Assembly (NCBI GenBank): GCA_016870915.1
Contig: VFZY01000008.1
Span: 1 to 52,803, forward strand
DNA: 52,803 nt
Source: Acidobacteriota bacterium
GTDB lineage: Bacteria; Acidobacteriota; Terriglobia; Bryobacterales; Bryobacteraceae
Direction: 5' to 3'
Under the pieces are notes generated by a model that was given only the letters and a program-made list of their open reading frames with translations, did not search any database and was not told where the DNA came from. Position 1 is the stretch's first letter, and every line of letters starts with the position of its first letter. A program made the position numbers and the translations under genes. Below, in pieces: positions 1 through 7,924 of this stretch.

Positions 1-87
1 CCTCCCAAGCCTTTGCCCCTGCCATCGGAGGTTTGGATCAACAAGCCGGTCGACACCAGCCCAACAGACAGAGAGGAACGTCAGTAA
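1..87 (+). CDS. C-terminal fragment, probable transposase
   Basis: This is a partial reading frame, open from the first base and ending with TAA at 85-87. It encodes 28 residues of which the last part reads WINKPVDTSPTDREERQ. The proline-rich, then polar tail and its position next to a repeat-like terminus suggest the end of a transposase. I do not recognise the family from so short a piece. It could instead be the end of an unrelated gene lying upstream of the flagellar cluster. Confidence 0.4.
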   Translation, partial: PPKPLPLPSEVWINKPVDTSPTDREERQ

Positions 88-118
88 ATTCCCATGCCGG
101 GTGTCTCAAAGTTGTTGA
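1..118 (+). mobile_element. 3' end of a probable insertion sequence (left edge)
   Basis: An open frame enters from the left edge and stops at 85-87. It is followed by a short non-coding tail ending in GTGTCTCAAAGTTGTTGACAC (101-121), whose first and last five bases are inverted repeats of each other. Flagellar sequence begins directly after this, with an in-frame TGA at 116-118 and no start codon for fliO. An abrupt junction at the 5' end of a gene is what an insertion-sequence end looks like. The family is not identified and the outer end of the element is outside the window. Confidence 0.5.
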
Positions 119-154
119 CACGCGCCGCTGGCGCTGGCGTTTGCGCTGCTGATC

Positions 155-472
155 ATGGCCAGTCTGGGGTACTGGCTGCGGAAGAAGGCGCAGTCGCTTT
201 CGAGGATACGGCGGTTCGGGCAGTCGCGGCAGATTGAGGTGCTGGATCAGATCCGGCTGTCGCCGCAGCATTCGGTGCATGTGGTCCGCATCCGGGGGCG
301 TGACATGGCGATTGCGTGCCATCCGCAGGGTGTGACGCCGCTTGGCGCGGTGGAAGAACAGGCGGGCACCACGCCCGAGGGCAGTCCGGCGACGGGCCTG
401 GCGGCCCTGTTCCAACGCCCGTTACGGGGAGAGACGGCGCCGCGGGAGCAGGCCCCCAAGGAGGTTGTGTGA
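155..472 (+). pseudogene. fliO: FliO-like flagellar export protein, 5' end lost at an insertion-sequence junction
   Basis: FliO is the small, poorly conserved membrane protein that helps assemble the FliP/FliQ/FliR core of the flagellar export gate. The frame reads on from a TGA at 116-118 through LALAFALLIMASLGYW, a complete-looking membrane helix, then RKK and a soluble region with the FliO-like stretch LSPQHSVHVVRIRGRDMAIA. There is no ATG, GTG or TTG before the ATG at 155, which falls inside the helix. The native start has therefore probably been removed by the element on the left. The 105-residue product from 155 would have only half a transmembrane segment. Position directly before fliP supports the FliO call. 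It may be non-functional, or translated from a CTG codon. Confidence 0.6.
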
Positions 473-1203
473 GGCGGGCCGCGGTCTGGATGCTGCTTTC
501 TCCGGGGGTTTGGGCGCCTGGGCTGTGGGCGGCTCCGGAGAAGCCGGTGCTGGGGATCAATCTGGGGGCGAACGGGGCTTACAGCGTTCCTCTGCAGATT
601 GCGATTCTGCTGACACTGCTCACGCTGTTGCCGGCGGCCATCGTCTCGATTACGCCATTTCTCCGCATCACGGTCGTTCTGCACTTCCTGCGCCAGGCAT
701 TGGGGACACAGACCGCGCCATCGAATCAGGTTCTGATGGGGCTGGCGCTGTTCCTGACCATGATGATCATGCAGCCGGTGGCGCAGACCGTGTATCAGGA
801 GGGCTGGGTGCCGTATGAGCGGGGCGAGATCACGCCGCAGCAGGCCTATGAGGTGGGAGTGAAGCCGCTGAAGGCATTTCTGCTGAAGTTCGCGCGCGAC
901 AAGGATATTCAACTGATGCTTGAGACCAGCCGTAGCCCGCGGCCGGCACAGGCTTCCGATGTCGAGTTGAAGATTCTGATCCCCGCCTACATTCTTTCCG
1001 AGTTGAAGGCCGGGTTCCAGATTGGCGCGGTGTTGTTCCTGCCGTTTCTGGTGATCGATCTGGTGGCGGCCTCGGTGACGCTATCGATTGGGATGGTGCA
1101 GTTGCCGCCGGTGATGCTCTCAGCGCCGTTCAAGATCCTGCTGTTCGTGCTGGTGGATGGCTGGAATCTGGTGGTGGGTTCGCTGGTGAAGAGTTTCTAT
1201 TAG
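469..1203 (+). CDS. fliP: Flagellar type III export gate protein FliP
   Basis: FliP forms the core ring of the flagellar protein export gate in the inner membrane. From the GTG at 469 the product is 244 residues, the usual FliP length. It has a cleavable-signal-like N terminus (MRRAAVWMLLSPGVW), then the highly conserved blocks ITPFLRITVVLHFLRQALGT and IPAYILSELKAGFQIGAVLF, and ends in PFKILLFVLVDGW. The GTG is chosen because AAGGAGG lies at 458-464 and the codon overlaps the fliO stop (GTGTGA), indicating translational coupling. A later ATG at 490 is possible but would trim the signal peptide. Confidence 0.93.
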   Translation: MRRAAVWMLLSPGVWAPGLWAAPEKPVLGINLGANGAYSVPLQIAILLTLLTLLPAAIVSITPFLRITVVLHFLRQALGTQTAPSNQVLMGLALFLTMMIMQPVAQTVYQEGWVPYERGEITPQQAYEVGVKPLKAFLLKFARDKDIQLMLETSRSPRPAQASDVELKILIPAYILSELKAGFQIGAVLFLPFLVIDLVAASVTLSIGMVQLPPVMLSAPFKILLFVLVDGWNLVVGSLVKSFY

Positions 1204-1213
1204 GAGTGAACAA

Positions 1214-1483
1214 ATGACAGCGCCGATGGTTGTGGACGTGATGCGAGGGGCGTTGGTGACGACGTTCTGGGTGAGCCTGCCGCTGCTGGCGGTGGGATTC
1301 GTGGTGGGGATTGTGGTGAGCCTGATTCAGATTGTGACCTCGATTCAGGACCCGAGCTTCGGGGCGGCGCCGCGCCTGGCGGCGTTTCTGGCGGGTTTCC
1401 TGCTCACCATGCCGTGGATGATGACGAAGCTGATGGCCTACACCGCCGCGTTGTTCAGCGACCTGGGGCGATTCGCGCACTAG
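1214..1483 (+). CDS. fliQ: Flagellar export gate protein FliQ
   Basis: FliQ is the small two-helix subunit that packs around FliP/FliR in the flagellar export gate. The 89-residue product has two hydrophobic helices (about residues 15-38 and 55-76) and the family pattern VGIVVSLIQIVTSIQDPS between them. It starts 10 bp after fliP with AGGAG at 1202-1206 upstream and ends 2 bp before fliR. Length and order (fliP-fliQ-fliR) are canonical. Confidence 0.94.
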   Translation: MTAPMVVDVMRGALVTTFWVSLPLLAVGFVVGIVVSLIQIVTSIQDPSFGAAPRLAAFLAGFLLTMPWMMTKLMAYTAALFSDLGRFAH

Positions 1484-1485
1484 CC

Positions 1486-2262
1486 ATGGACATCACCCTG
1501 GGCGGCGCTTCCCTCACCCCCTACGTCAACGGCTTCATGCTGGTGCTGGCGAGGGTGATGGGGGCGTTCGCGATGGTTCCGATTCCCGGTTTCCGGGCGG
1601 CGGGGCCGAGCGTGGCGAAGGCGGGCTTTGCGCTGGCGGTGACGCTGGCGCTGTTTCCCGTCTGGCCACGGATTGTGGAGGCGCCGGGGCTGGGGACGAT
1701 GGTGGTGTGGCTGGTGGCCGATCTGGCCTTCGGCCTTGCCGTGGGGCTGGCGGTGGCCTGCCTGGCCGACGCGATGGTGTTGGGGGCGCAGGTGTTCGGA
1801 TTGCAGGCCGGGTATTCGTACGCCTCAAGCATTGACCCCTCAAGCCAGGCCGATTCGACCGTCCTGCAGGTGATCTCGCAACTTACGGGCAACCTGCTTT
1901 TCTTCACGCTGGGCCTGGACCATTTCGTCATCCGGACATTCGCGGCCAGCCTGGAGCGGCATCCGCCGGGAACGTTTCAGGCGGGAGCGGCGGTGGGCGA
2001 GGCGCTGGTGCGCTTGACGTCGGAGATCTTTGTGACCGGGCTGCGCATCGCGCTGCCCGTGGTGGCTTTGCTGGTGATGGTGGATGTGGCGCTGGCCCTG
2101 CTGAGCCGCATCAATTCGCAATTGCAGTTGTTGTCGTTGGCGTTTCCGGTGAAGATGCTGCTCTCCCTGGGCGTGTTGGCGGCGTTGGCGGCGCACCTGC
2201 CCGGGGTGTACGGGGGGCTGGCGCGCCGGGTGGCCGAGAGCGTAACGGAGTGGGCGCGATAG
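1486..2262 (+). CDS. fliR: Flagellar export gate protein FliR
   Basis: FliR is the membrane protein that completes the FliP5Q4R1 export gate. From ATG 1486 the product is 258 residues, starting MDITLGGASLTPYVNGF and containing several membrane helices. Family-typical stretches are VFGLQAGYSYASSIDPSSQ and the C-terminal LSLAFPVKMLLSLGVL. The open frame extends upstream into fliQ, but the ATG just after the fliQ stop gives the usual N terminus and length. The gene is in one unit with fliQ and flhB. Confidence 0.94.
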   Translation: MDITLGGASLTPYVNGFMLVLARVMGAFAMVPIPGFRAAGPSVAKAGFALAVTLALFPVWPRIVEAPGLGTMVVWLVADLAFGLAVGLAVACLADAMVLGAQVFGLQAGYSYASSIDPSSQADSTVLQVISQLTGNLLFFTLGLDHFVIRTFAASLERHPPGTFQAGAAVGEALVRLTSEIFVTGLRIALPVVALLVMVDVALALLSRINSQLQLLSLAFPVKMLLSLGVLAALAAHLPGVYGGLARRVAESVTEWAR

Positions 2263-2272
2263 GCGGTACGGC

Positions 2273-3346
2273 ATGGCGGGCCAGGGACAAAAGACCGAAA
2301 AACCGACCCCGCAACGGCTGAAAAAAGCCCGTGAGGAGGGCCGTTTTCCGGTAAGCCGGGAACTGGCGGGGGCGGTTCAGTTCGTGGCGGCCATCTGGCT
2401 GATCGCCGAGTACATGCCGGCCTGGGTGGAACGGGCCAAGGCGGCGTTGGCGGGAACCATCCGGGAGACGATGCGGCCGGAGGCGTTGGCGGCGGGGTTG
2501 ACCGTGGAGTCCCTGACGGGGCTCTGGCGGGCGCTGGCCATGCAGGGGTTGATGCCGCTGGCGGCGGCCGGAGGCCTGGTGATGGCGGCGGTGCTGGGTG
2601 TGCAACTGGCGCAGACGGGATTCGGGGTGGCGACGGGACGGCTGGCGCCGGACTTTTCGCGGTTGAACCCGGGGCCGAGGCTGAAGGGCCTTGCCGGACA
2701 GAACATGTCGACGCTGGTGCAATCGTTGATTCTGCTGCCGGTGTTTCTCTATGTCACCTACATGGTGATGCAGGAACACATTCTGGCGTTCGTGAGTCTT
2801 CCACGGTTTTCGCTTGGCGCGCAGGTGAGCTACGCGGGGGATGCGCTCCGGGATTTGCTGAGGAAGGCGGCTCTGCTGTTCGTGGTGCTGGGTGTGGTGG
2901 ACATGCTGCGGCAGCGGCGGAAGTACACGCGGGACCTCTCCATGACCAAGCAGGAGGTCAAGGAAGAGGTGAAGAACCAGGAAGGCGACCCGCATGTGCG
3001 CCAGCGCGTGCGCCGGCTGCAGCGCGACCTGCTGCGCCGCTGGATGATGGAGCAGGTGGACACGGCAAGCGCGGTGGTGGTGAACCCGACGCACTACGCG
3101 GTGGCGCTGAAGTACGACACCGGGGCGATGAGCGCGCCGCGCGTGGTGGCGAAGGGGAAGAACTATCTGGCGCTGCGCATCCGCGAGCGGGCGGTGAAGG
3201 CCGGGGTTCCGATTGTGGAGAACCCGCCCCTGGCGCAGGCGTTGTACAAGGCGGTGGATGTGGGGCAGGAGATTCCGGCGCATTTGTATCGCGCGGTGGC
3301 CGAGATTCTGGCGTATGTGTACCGCCTGATGCGGGGGAGGCGATAA
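2273..3346 (+). CDS. flhB: Flagellar export switch protein FlhB
   Basis: FlhB switches export specificity from rod/hook subunits to filament subunits by cleaving itself. The 357-residue product begins with the conserved KTEKPTPQRLKKAREEG cytoplasmic leader. Four membrane helices follow, then the cytosolic domain with the self-cleavage motif N271-P272-T273-H274 in VVVNPTHYAVALKYD. All residues needed for cleavage are present. It lies 10 bp after fliR and 3 bp before flhA. A type III secretion SctU is the alternative, but the flagellar neighbours exclude it. Confidence 0.96.
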   Translation: MAGQGQKTEKPTPQRLKKAREEGRFPVSRELAGAVQFVAAIWLIAEYMPAWVERAKAALAGTIRETMRPEALAAGLTVESLTGLWRALAMQGLMPLAAAGGLVMAAVLGVQLAQTGFGVATGRLAPDFSRLNPGPRLKGLAGQNMSTLVQSLILLPVFLYVTYMVMQEHILAFVSLPRFSLGAQVSYAGDALRDLLRKAALLFVVLGVVDMLRQRRKYTRDLSMTKQEVKEEVKNQEGDPHVRQRVRRLQRDLLRRWMMEQVDTASAVVVNPTHYAVALKYDTGAMSAPRVVAKGKNYLALRIRERAVKAGVPIVENPPLAQALYKAVDVGQEIPAHLYRAVAEILAYVYRLMRGRR

Positions 3347-3349
3347 GCG

Positions 3350-5521
3350 ATGGCGGGCCTTTCCGCGCCCACAACGGGTGTTCCGGAGACGAAACGGGTG
3401 AACAGCACGGCTCCACCCCCGGCGGGTATGCCACCGGCGGGAGTGGGTGTGCCGGCGCCCCCGGGCCGGTTGATCTTTGGCTTCGATGTTTCGCGGCTGA
3501 CGGATCTGGCGGTGCCGCTGGCGGTGCTGGCGATTGTCATGGCGATGATCATGCCGGCGCCGGCATGGCTGCTGGACATCCTGATCAGCGCGAACATCAC
3601 GATGTCGGTGATTGTGCTGCTGGTCTCGCTCTACATCACCCGGGCGGTGGAGTTCAGCGTGTTCCCCACGACGCTGCTGTTGCTGACGCTGTTCCGGCTG
3701 GCGTTGAACATCTCCTCGGCTCGCCTCATTCTGCTCAACGGAAACGCGGGAACGGCGGCGGCCGGCAATGTGATCGAGGCGTTCGGCAACTTCGTGGTGG
3801 GCGGGAACTTCATCATCGGCATGGTGATCTTCCTGGTGCTGATCGCGATTCAGTATGTGGTGATCAATCACGGCGCGGTGCGCATCTCCGAGGTGACGGC
3901 GCGGTTCACCCTGGATGCGATGCCGGGCAAGCAGATGTCGATCGATTCGGACTTGAACGCCGGTCTGATCGACGAGGTGGAAGCGCGTCAGCGGCGGAAA
4001 ATGCTGGCGGCGGAAGCCGAGTTCTATGGGGCCATGGACGGCGCCTCGCGCTTCACGCAGCGCGACGCGGTGGCGAGCATTCTGATCACCGGCATCAACA
4101 TCATTGCCGGGTTCCTGATCGGCGTGCTGGAGCACAACATGGACCTGACGCGAGCGTTCAAGACCTACACCGTGCTGACGATCGGCGACGGCCTGGTGAC
4201 GGTGATTCCGGCGCTGATGATTTCGATTTCCGGCGGCCTGATTGTGACGCGGGCCAGTTCCGACACGCAACTGGGCGTGGACTTCCGGCGGCAGGTGTTT
4301 GGGGCCTCGCAGCCGTTGCTGTTGTCGTCCGGTGTTCTGGTGGCGATGGCTGCCTTTCCGGGCTTGCCGAAGATCCCGTTCCTGCTGCTGGGCGGGCTGG
4401 TGGGATGGGCCGGTTGGCGGCTGCGGATGAAGACCGCGGCGGCTGAGGCTGAGGCGGCGCCGGCGCAGACCACGCCGGCCCGGGAGCCGGTGGAGGCGTT
4501 GCTCAAGGTGGACACGCTGGCGGTTGAGGTGGGGATCGGGCTGGTGCGCCTGGTGGAGGGCGGGCCGAATTCGACGCTGCTCCGAAAGATCGCCCAGATC
4601 CGGCGGCAGTTGGTGACGGAATTGGGCTACGTGGTGCCGCCCGTGCGGGTGACGGACAACACGAGCCTCAAGGTGCGCGAGTATCTGATTCTGCTGAAGG
4701 GTGTGGAGATCGCGCGCTACGAGTTGCCGCAGGGGTGCGACCTGGCCATTCCCCCGGCGGGCGGGCCGCTGCCCTCAAGGAATGGGCCCGTGCCGGGTGT
4801 GCCAACGCGGGAGCCGGCGTTTGGGCTCGAGGCGATGTGGATTACCGCCGATCAGGCCGATGCGGCCCGGGCGGCGGGTTACATGGTGGTGGACGGATCC
4901 GGCGTGCTGGGCACGCACCTGATGGAAGTGATCCGGCGGCACGCGTATGAGATGTTCTCCCGGCAGGACACAAAGAAGCTGGTGGACCGCGTGGCGGAGG
5001 AGAACCCGAAGGTGGTGGAGGATCTGGTGCCGAAACTGCTCTCCCTGGCGACCGTGCAGAAGGTGCTGCAGAACCTGCTGCGGGAGCGGGTGACCATTCG
5101 CGATGCGGGCACGATTCTGGAAGCGCTGGGCGAGGCGGGGGCGATCACCCGGAACCCGGTTCTGCTGACCGAGTTCGTGCGGCAGGTGATCCGCCGGAGC
5201 GTGGTGAAGCCGTATCTGAACGAAGCGAACGAACTGCCGGGCTGGTTTGTCGACCCCGGTTTGGAGAAGACGGTGGAGAGCGCGGTGGAGCATGGCGAGA
5301 GTACGAGCCATTTGAATCTGCCGCCAGCCGCGATCCAGCAGGCGGTGGACCAGTTACGGAAAGTGATGCCGGGGGCGGAGACGCCGGGCGTGGTGCTGGC
5401 CGGTTCCGGTTCGCGTTTCTTTTTGAGACAGATCGGCGAAAGCAGCCTGCCGAACCTGGTGGTTCTCTCACACGGTGAGATTCCGGCGGGTGTAAAAGTA
5501 CTATCTCTTGGGGTGGTCTAG
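3350..5521 (+). CDS. flhA: Flagellar export protein FlhA
   Basis: FlhA is the large export-gate subunit whose cytoplasmic ring docks chaperone-substrate complexes. The 723-residue product has a proline-rich N terminus of about 45 residues, then the membrane domain with conserved PTTLLLLTLFRLALNISS and the FHIPEP-type region FTLDAMPGKQMSIDSDLNAG. A hydrophilic C-terminal domain follows (from about residue 380). The length is slightly above the usual 690-700 because of the N-terminal tail. It is the last gene of the tight fliO-flhA run. Confidence 0.96.
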   Translation: MAGLSAPTTGVPETKRVNSTAPPPAGMPPAGVGVPAPPGRLIFGFDVSRLTDLAVPLAVLAIVMAMIMPAPAWLLDILISANITMSVIVLLVSLYITRAVEFSVFPTTLLLLTLFRLALNISSARLILLNGNAGTAAAGNVIEAFGNFVVGGNFIIGMVIFLVLIAIQYVVINHGAVRISEVTARFTLDAMPGKQMSIDSDLNAGLIDEVEARQRRKMLAAEAEFYGAMDGASRFTQRDAVASILITGINIIAGFLIGVLEHNMDLTRAFKTYTVLTIGDGLVTVIPALMISISGGLIVTRASSDTQLGVDFRRQVFGASQPLLLSSGVLVAMAAFPGLPKIPFLLLGGLVGWAGWRLRMKTAAAEAEAAPAQTTPAREPVEALLKVDTLAVEVGIGLVRLVEGGPNSTLLRKIAQIRRQLVTELGYVVPPVRVTDNTSLKVREYLILLKGVEIARYELPQGCDLAIPPAGGPLPSRNGPVPGVPTREPAFGLEAMWITADQADAARAAGYMVVDGSGVLGTHLMEVIRRHAYEMFSRQDTKKLVDRVAEENPKVVEDLVPKLLSLATVQKVLQNLLRERVTIRDAGTILEALGEAGAITRNPVLLTEFVRQVIRRSVVKPYLNEANELPGWFVDPGLEKTVESAVEHGESTSHLNLPPAAIQQAVDQLRKVMPGAETPGVVLAGSGSRFFLRQIGESSLPNLVVLSHGEIPAGVKVLSLGVV

Positions 5522-5623
5522 TTGGCGGAATGGTGGTTTGCCGGCCAGGTGGCCGGTTGGAAAAAGCGCCTGTTGGGGCATCAGACGGACCCGCCCGGGG
5601 CCGGAGAAGCGGAGACCAAATCG

Positions 5624-7126
5624 ATGCGTATCAAGTCTTACTTTGCTGGGACGGTGGAGGCGGCCTTGGAATTGGCCAAGCGGGAATTGGGCGGCGAGGC
5701 GATGATTCTGAACTCGCGGCCGGCCCCTCCGGAGTCCCGCCATTTGGGCGAATACGAGGTGATATTCGCGGCGCAGGGCGAGCCGGTCCCGGCGGCGGGG
5801 GCGGCGAAGAAGCCGGTCTGGCCTGTCGTGGGATCCGCTCCAGGACCCGTCTCGGGACCCGTTCAAGGACCCGTCTCGGGAACAGTTTTAGGAATGGATC
5901 GGCGCCCGGCCTCCGCTCAGGCTCCCTCCAGGGCGGAGGCGGCGCAAGGCGAGGACATGCGGGCGGCGTTGAGTTCGCTGTTTGCTCGTGTGGAGGGGTT
6001 GTGCGACCGCGTGGAGCGGCTTTCGTCTGAAAAGCTGGCGGCCGAGAAACTGGTCGAAAAGCTGGCGGCCGTAGAGCTGACGGCGGAGAGGTTGACGGCA
6101 CCGGGCGAGGCTGCTGCGCGCCGTGCGCCTGAACCCCGGGTGGCGGCCCCTGCCCTGGTGGCGGAGCCCGATCAGTTTCCGGCGGATATCAGCCGGACGG
6201 AGTTGCGGAGTTTCCTGGTGGGGCGCGGCATGGCCGAGGAACTGGCGGCGCAGGTGGTGCAGCGGTTGCAGCCCTGGTGGACGGTGCGGACGCCTTCGGG
6301 CCGGCGGCGGAGTTTACGGCCTTTGCTGAAGGGACACATCGAGAAACTGATGCGGACGGCTCCGGGGCTGGGACCGGTGCAGGCGTTCGTGGGGCCATCG
6401 AGGTGCGGGAAGACATCGTTGATTCTGAAGCTGGCGGTGGCGGAGAAGTTCCGCTCGCGGCAAAGGGTGCGGATGGTGGCGATTGAAGGGAGCCGGGTGG
6501 GGTCGAATGAGTGGCTGAAGTTTTCGGCGGGGCTGGCGGGAATTCAGGTGGCTGTGGCTCAGGATCTGGACGAGGTGGCGCCGCTGGTGGGCCTGGCGCA
6601 ACCCGGGGAGCTGACGCTGGTGGACACGCCTGGGATCGACCGGGGGGATCCCGAGGCGCTGATCCGGCTGGCGCGGTGTTTGCGCGGGGTGCCGGGCATG
6701 GATGTTCATCTGACGCTAACGGGTTCGGCGGGAACAGCCGATCACAGAGAAGTGATCAGCCGGTTTGAAGCGTTCGCGGCCTCGAAGGTCTGTCTCACGC
6801 GTCTGGACGAAACGGACGCGATTGGCGGGCTTCTTTCGGACGTGGCGGCTTCCGACAAGCGGGTGTCGTTCGTATCGCAGGGGCAGCGGATTCCCGAGGA
6901 CGGACAGGCGGCCACCCCGGACCTGCTGGCGGACCGGTTTCTGGGCCGTGACCCGGTGCTGGTTTTCCGCGACCAGCAGGAGGCGGAAGAGCGGACCGTG
7001 GCGGGCGGGGAACCAGCGGACAGCGAAAAAAAAGGTGGTCTGAGCGATTCGGATCTGGAGGAGATCCTGCGCGAGCTTGACCGCCGGAAGGGGGACGGGA
7101 CACACCGCGCAGCCGGAGCCCGTTAG
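5624..7126 (+). CDS. flhF: SRP-type GTPase FlhF, flagellar placement regulator
   Basis: FlhF is an SRP-family GTPase that sets flagellar position and number in polar flagellates. From ATG 5624 the product is 500 residues, starting with the family N terminus MRIKSYFAGTVEAALELAK. A variable proline/alanine-rich middle is followed by the NG domain with P-loop GPSRCGKT (257-264), switch motif DTPGID (from D334), LTRLDETDAIGG and a late GQRIPEDGQ. The frame stays open back to a TTG at 5522, but GGAG at 5611-5614 and the conserved N terminus favour 5624. Its usual partner FlhG (MinD-like ATPase) does not follow; fliA comes next. Confidence 0.92.
   Translation: MRIKSYFAGTVEAALELAKRELGGEAMILNSRPAPPESRHLGEYEVIFAAQGEPVPAAGAAKKPVWPVVGSAPGPVSGPVQGPVSGTVLGMDRRPASAQAPSRAEAAQGEDMRAALSSLFARVEGLCDRVERLSSEKLAAEKLVEKLAAVELTAERLTAPGEAAARRAPEPRVAAPALVAEPDQFPADISRTELRSFLVGRGMAEELAAQVVQRLQPWWTVRTPSGRRRSLRPLLKGHIEKLMRTAPGLGPVQAFVGPSRCGKTSLILKLAVAEKFRSRQRVRMVAIEGSRVGSNEWLKFSAGLAGIQVAVAQDLDEVAPLVGLAQPGELTLVDTPGIDRGDPEALIRLARCLRGVPGMDVHLTLTGSAGTADHREVISRFEAFAASKVCLTRLDETDAIGGLLSDVAASDKRVSFVSQGQRIPEDGQAATPDLLADRFLGRDPVLVFRDQQEAEERTVAGGEPADSEKKGGLSDSDLEEILRELDRRKGDGTHRAAGAR
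5842..5881 (+). repeat. Two-copy 24-bp in-frame repeat in flhF linker
   Basis: The 16-base word AGGACCCGTCTCGGGA occurs at 5842-5857 and again at 5866-5881, a spacing of 24 bp or eight codons. It encodes the repeated GPVSGPVQ-type linker between the FlhF N-terminal segment and its coiled-coil-like middle. This looks like a small slippage expansion inside a disordered region and probably has no effect on the GTPase. Confidence 0.7.
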
Positions 7127-7162
7127 GGTGGCGCCGGGGGCGCATGCCCGGAACTGAGTTGA

Positions 7163-7909
7163 ATGCAGGCCTATGAATCGAGCGTCGAGACGCGGGAGCA
7201 GGAGCGCGAGCGCCTGATTCTGGAGCATTTGCCGCAGGTGCGCCTGATCGCACGGCGGATTCACGAGCGGTTGCCGGAGAGCGTGAGCCTGGAAGACCTT
7301 GTGTCCACGGGCGTGGTGGGTTTGATTTCGGCCGTGGACCGTTTTGACCCGACGCACAACGTCAAGCTGAAAACGTTTGCCGAGTACAAGATCCGCGGGG
7401 CGATTCTGGACAGTCTGCGCGGTCTGGATTGGGCGCCGCGCCAACAGCGGAAGCGGGCCAAGCAGATCGAGGCGGCGATTGCGAGCGCCGAGCAGCGCCT
7501 GCAGCGGATGCCGAGCGAAGAGGAGATCGCCGCGGAGTTGGGAATTCCGATGGCGGAGTACCACGAGTGGCTGGTGGATGTACGGGCGGTGAACCTGGGC
7601 AGCCTGGAGGGGAACTCCTCCGACGATGAGGGGCGCGATCTGCTGCGCTACATCTCCGACAAGGAAGAGAACTGGCCGTCGCGGCTGGTGGAGCGGGGCG
7701 CGCTGGAGCGGCTGCTGGCGGAGGCCATTGAGCGCATGCCGGCGATTGAGCGGACGGTGTTGAACCTGTATTTCCACGAGGAGATGACGCTGCGGGAGAT
7801 CGCCAAGATTGTGGGCCTGCACGAATCACGCATCTCGCAATTGAAATCGCAGGCGATCCTGAGGCTGCGCAGCTACATCGAGAAGCGCTGGCCGATGCAG
7901 AAGAGATAG
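7163..7909 (+). CDS. fliA: RNA polymerase sigma-28 factor (FliA/WhiG family)
   Basis: FliA directs transcription of late flagellar genes such as flagellin and chemotaxis genes. The 248-residue product has sigma regions 2 (LEDLVSTGVVGLISAVDRFD, then FKTFAEYKIRGAILDSLR-like sequence), 3 (RMPSEEEIAAELGI) and 4 (the helix-turn-helix TLREIAKIVGLHESRISQLK). The length and missing region 1 fit the sigma-28 group. It begins 36 bp after flhF and is 15 bp ahead of the FliN-like gene. Placement after flhF matches flagellar clusters elsewhere, except that flhG is absent between them. Confidence 0.9.
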   Translation: MQAYESSVETREQERERLILEHLPQVRLIARRIHERLPESVSLEDLVSTGVVGLISAVDRFDPTHNVKLKTFAEYKIRGAILDSLRGLDWAPRQQRKRAKQIEAAIASAEQRLQRMPSEEEIAAELGIPMAEYHEWLVDVRAVNLGSLEGNSSDDEGRDLLRYISDKEENWPSRLVERGALERLLAEAIERMPAIERTVLNLYFHEEMTLREIAKIVGLHESRISQLKSQAILRLRSYIEKRWPMQKR

Positions 7910-7924
7910 GAAGGGGAGGCGAGG

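Noticed and set aside
2111-4270. A 719-codon open frame on the minus strand across flhB and flhA
   Set aside because: It is antisense to two clear flagellar genes and its translation is dominated by Arg, His and Gln, as expected from the complement of GC-rich codons.
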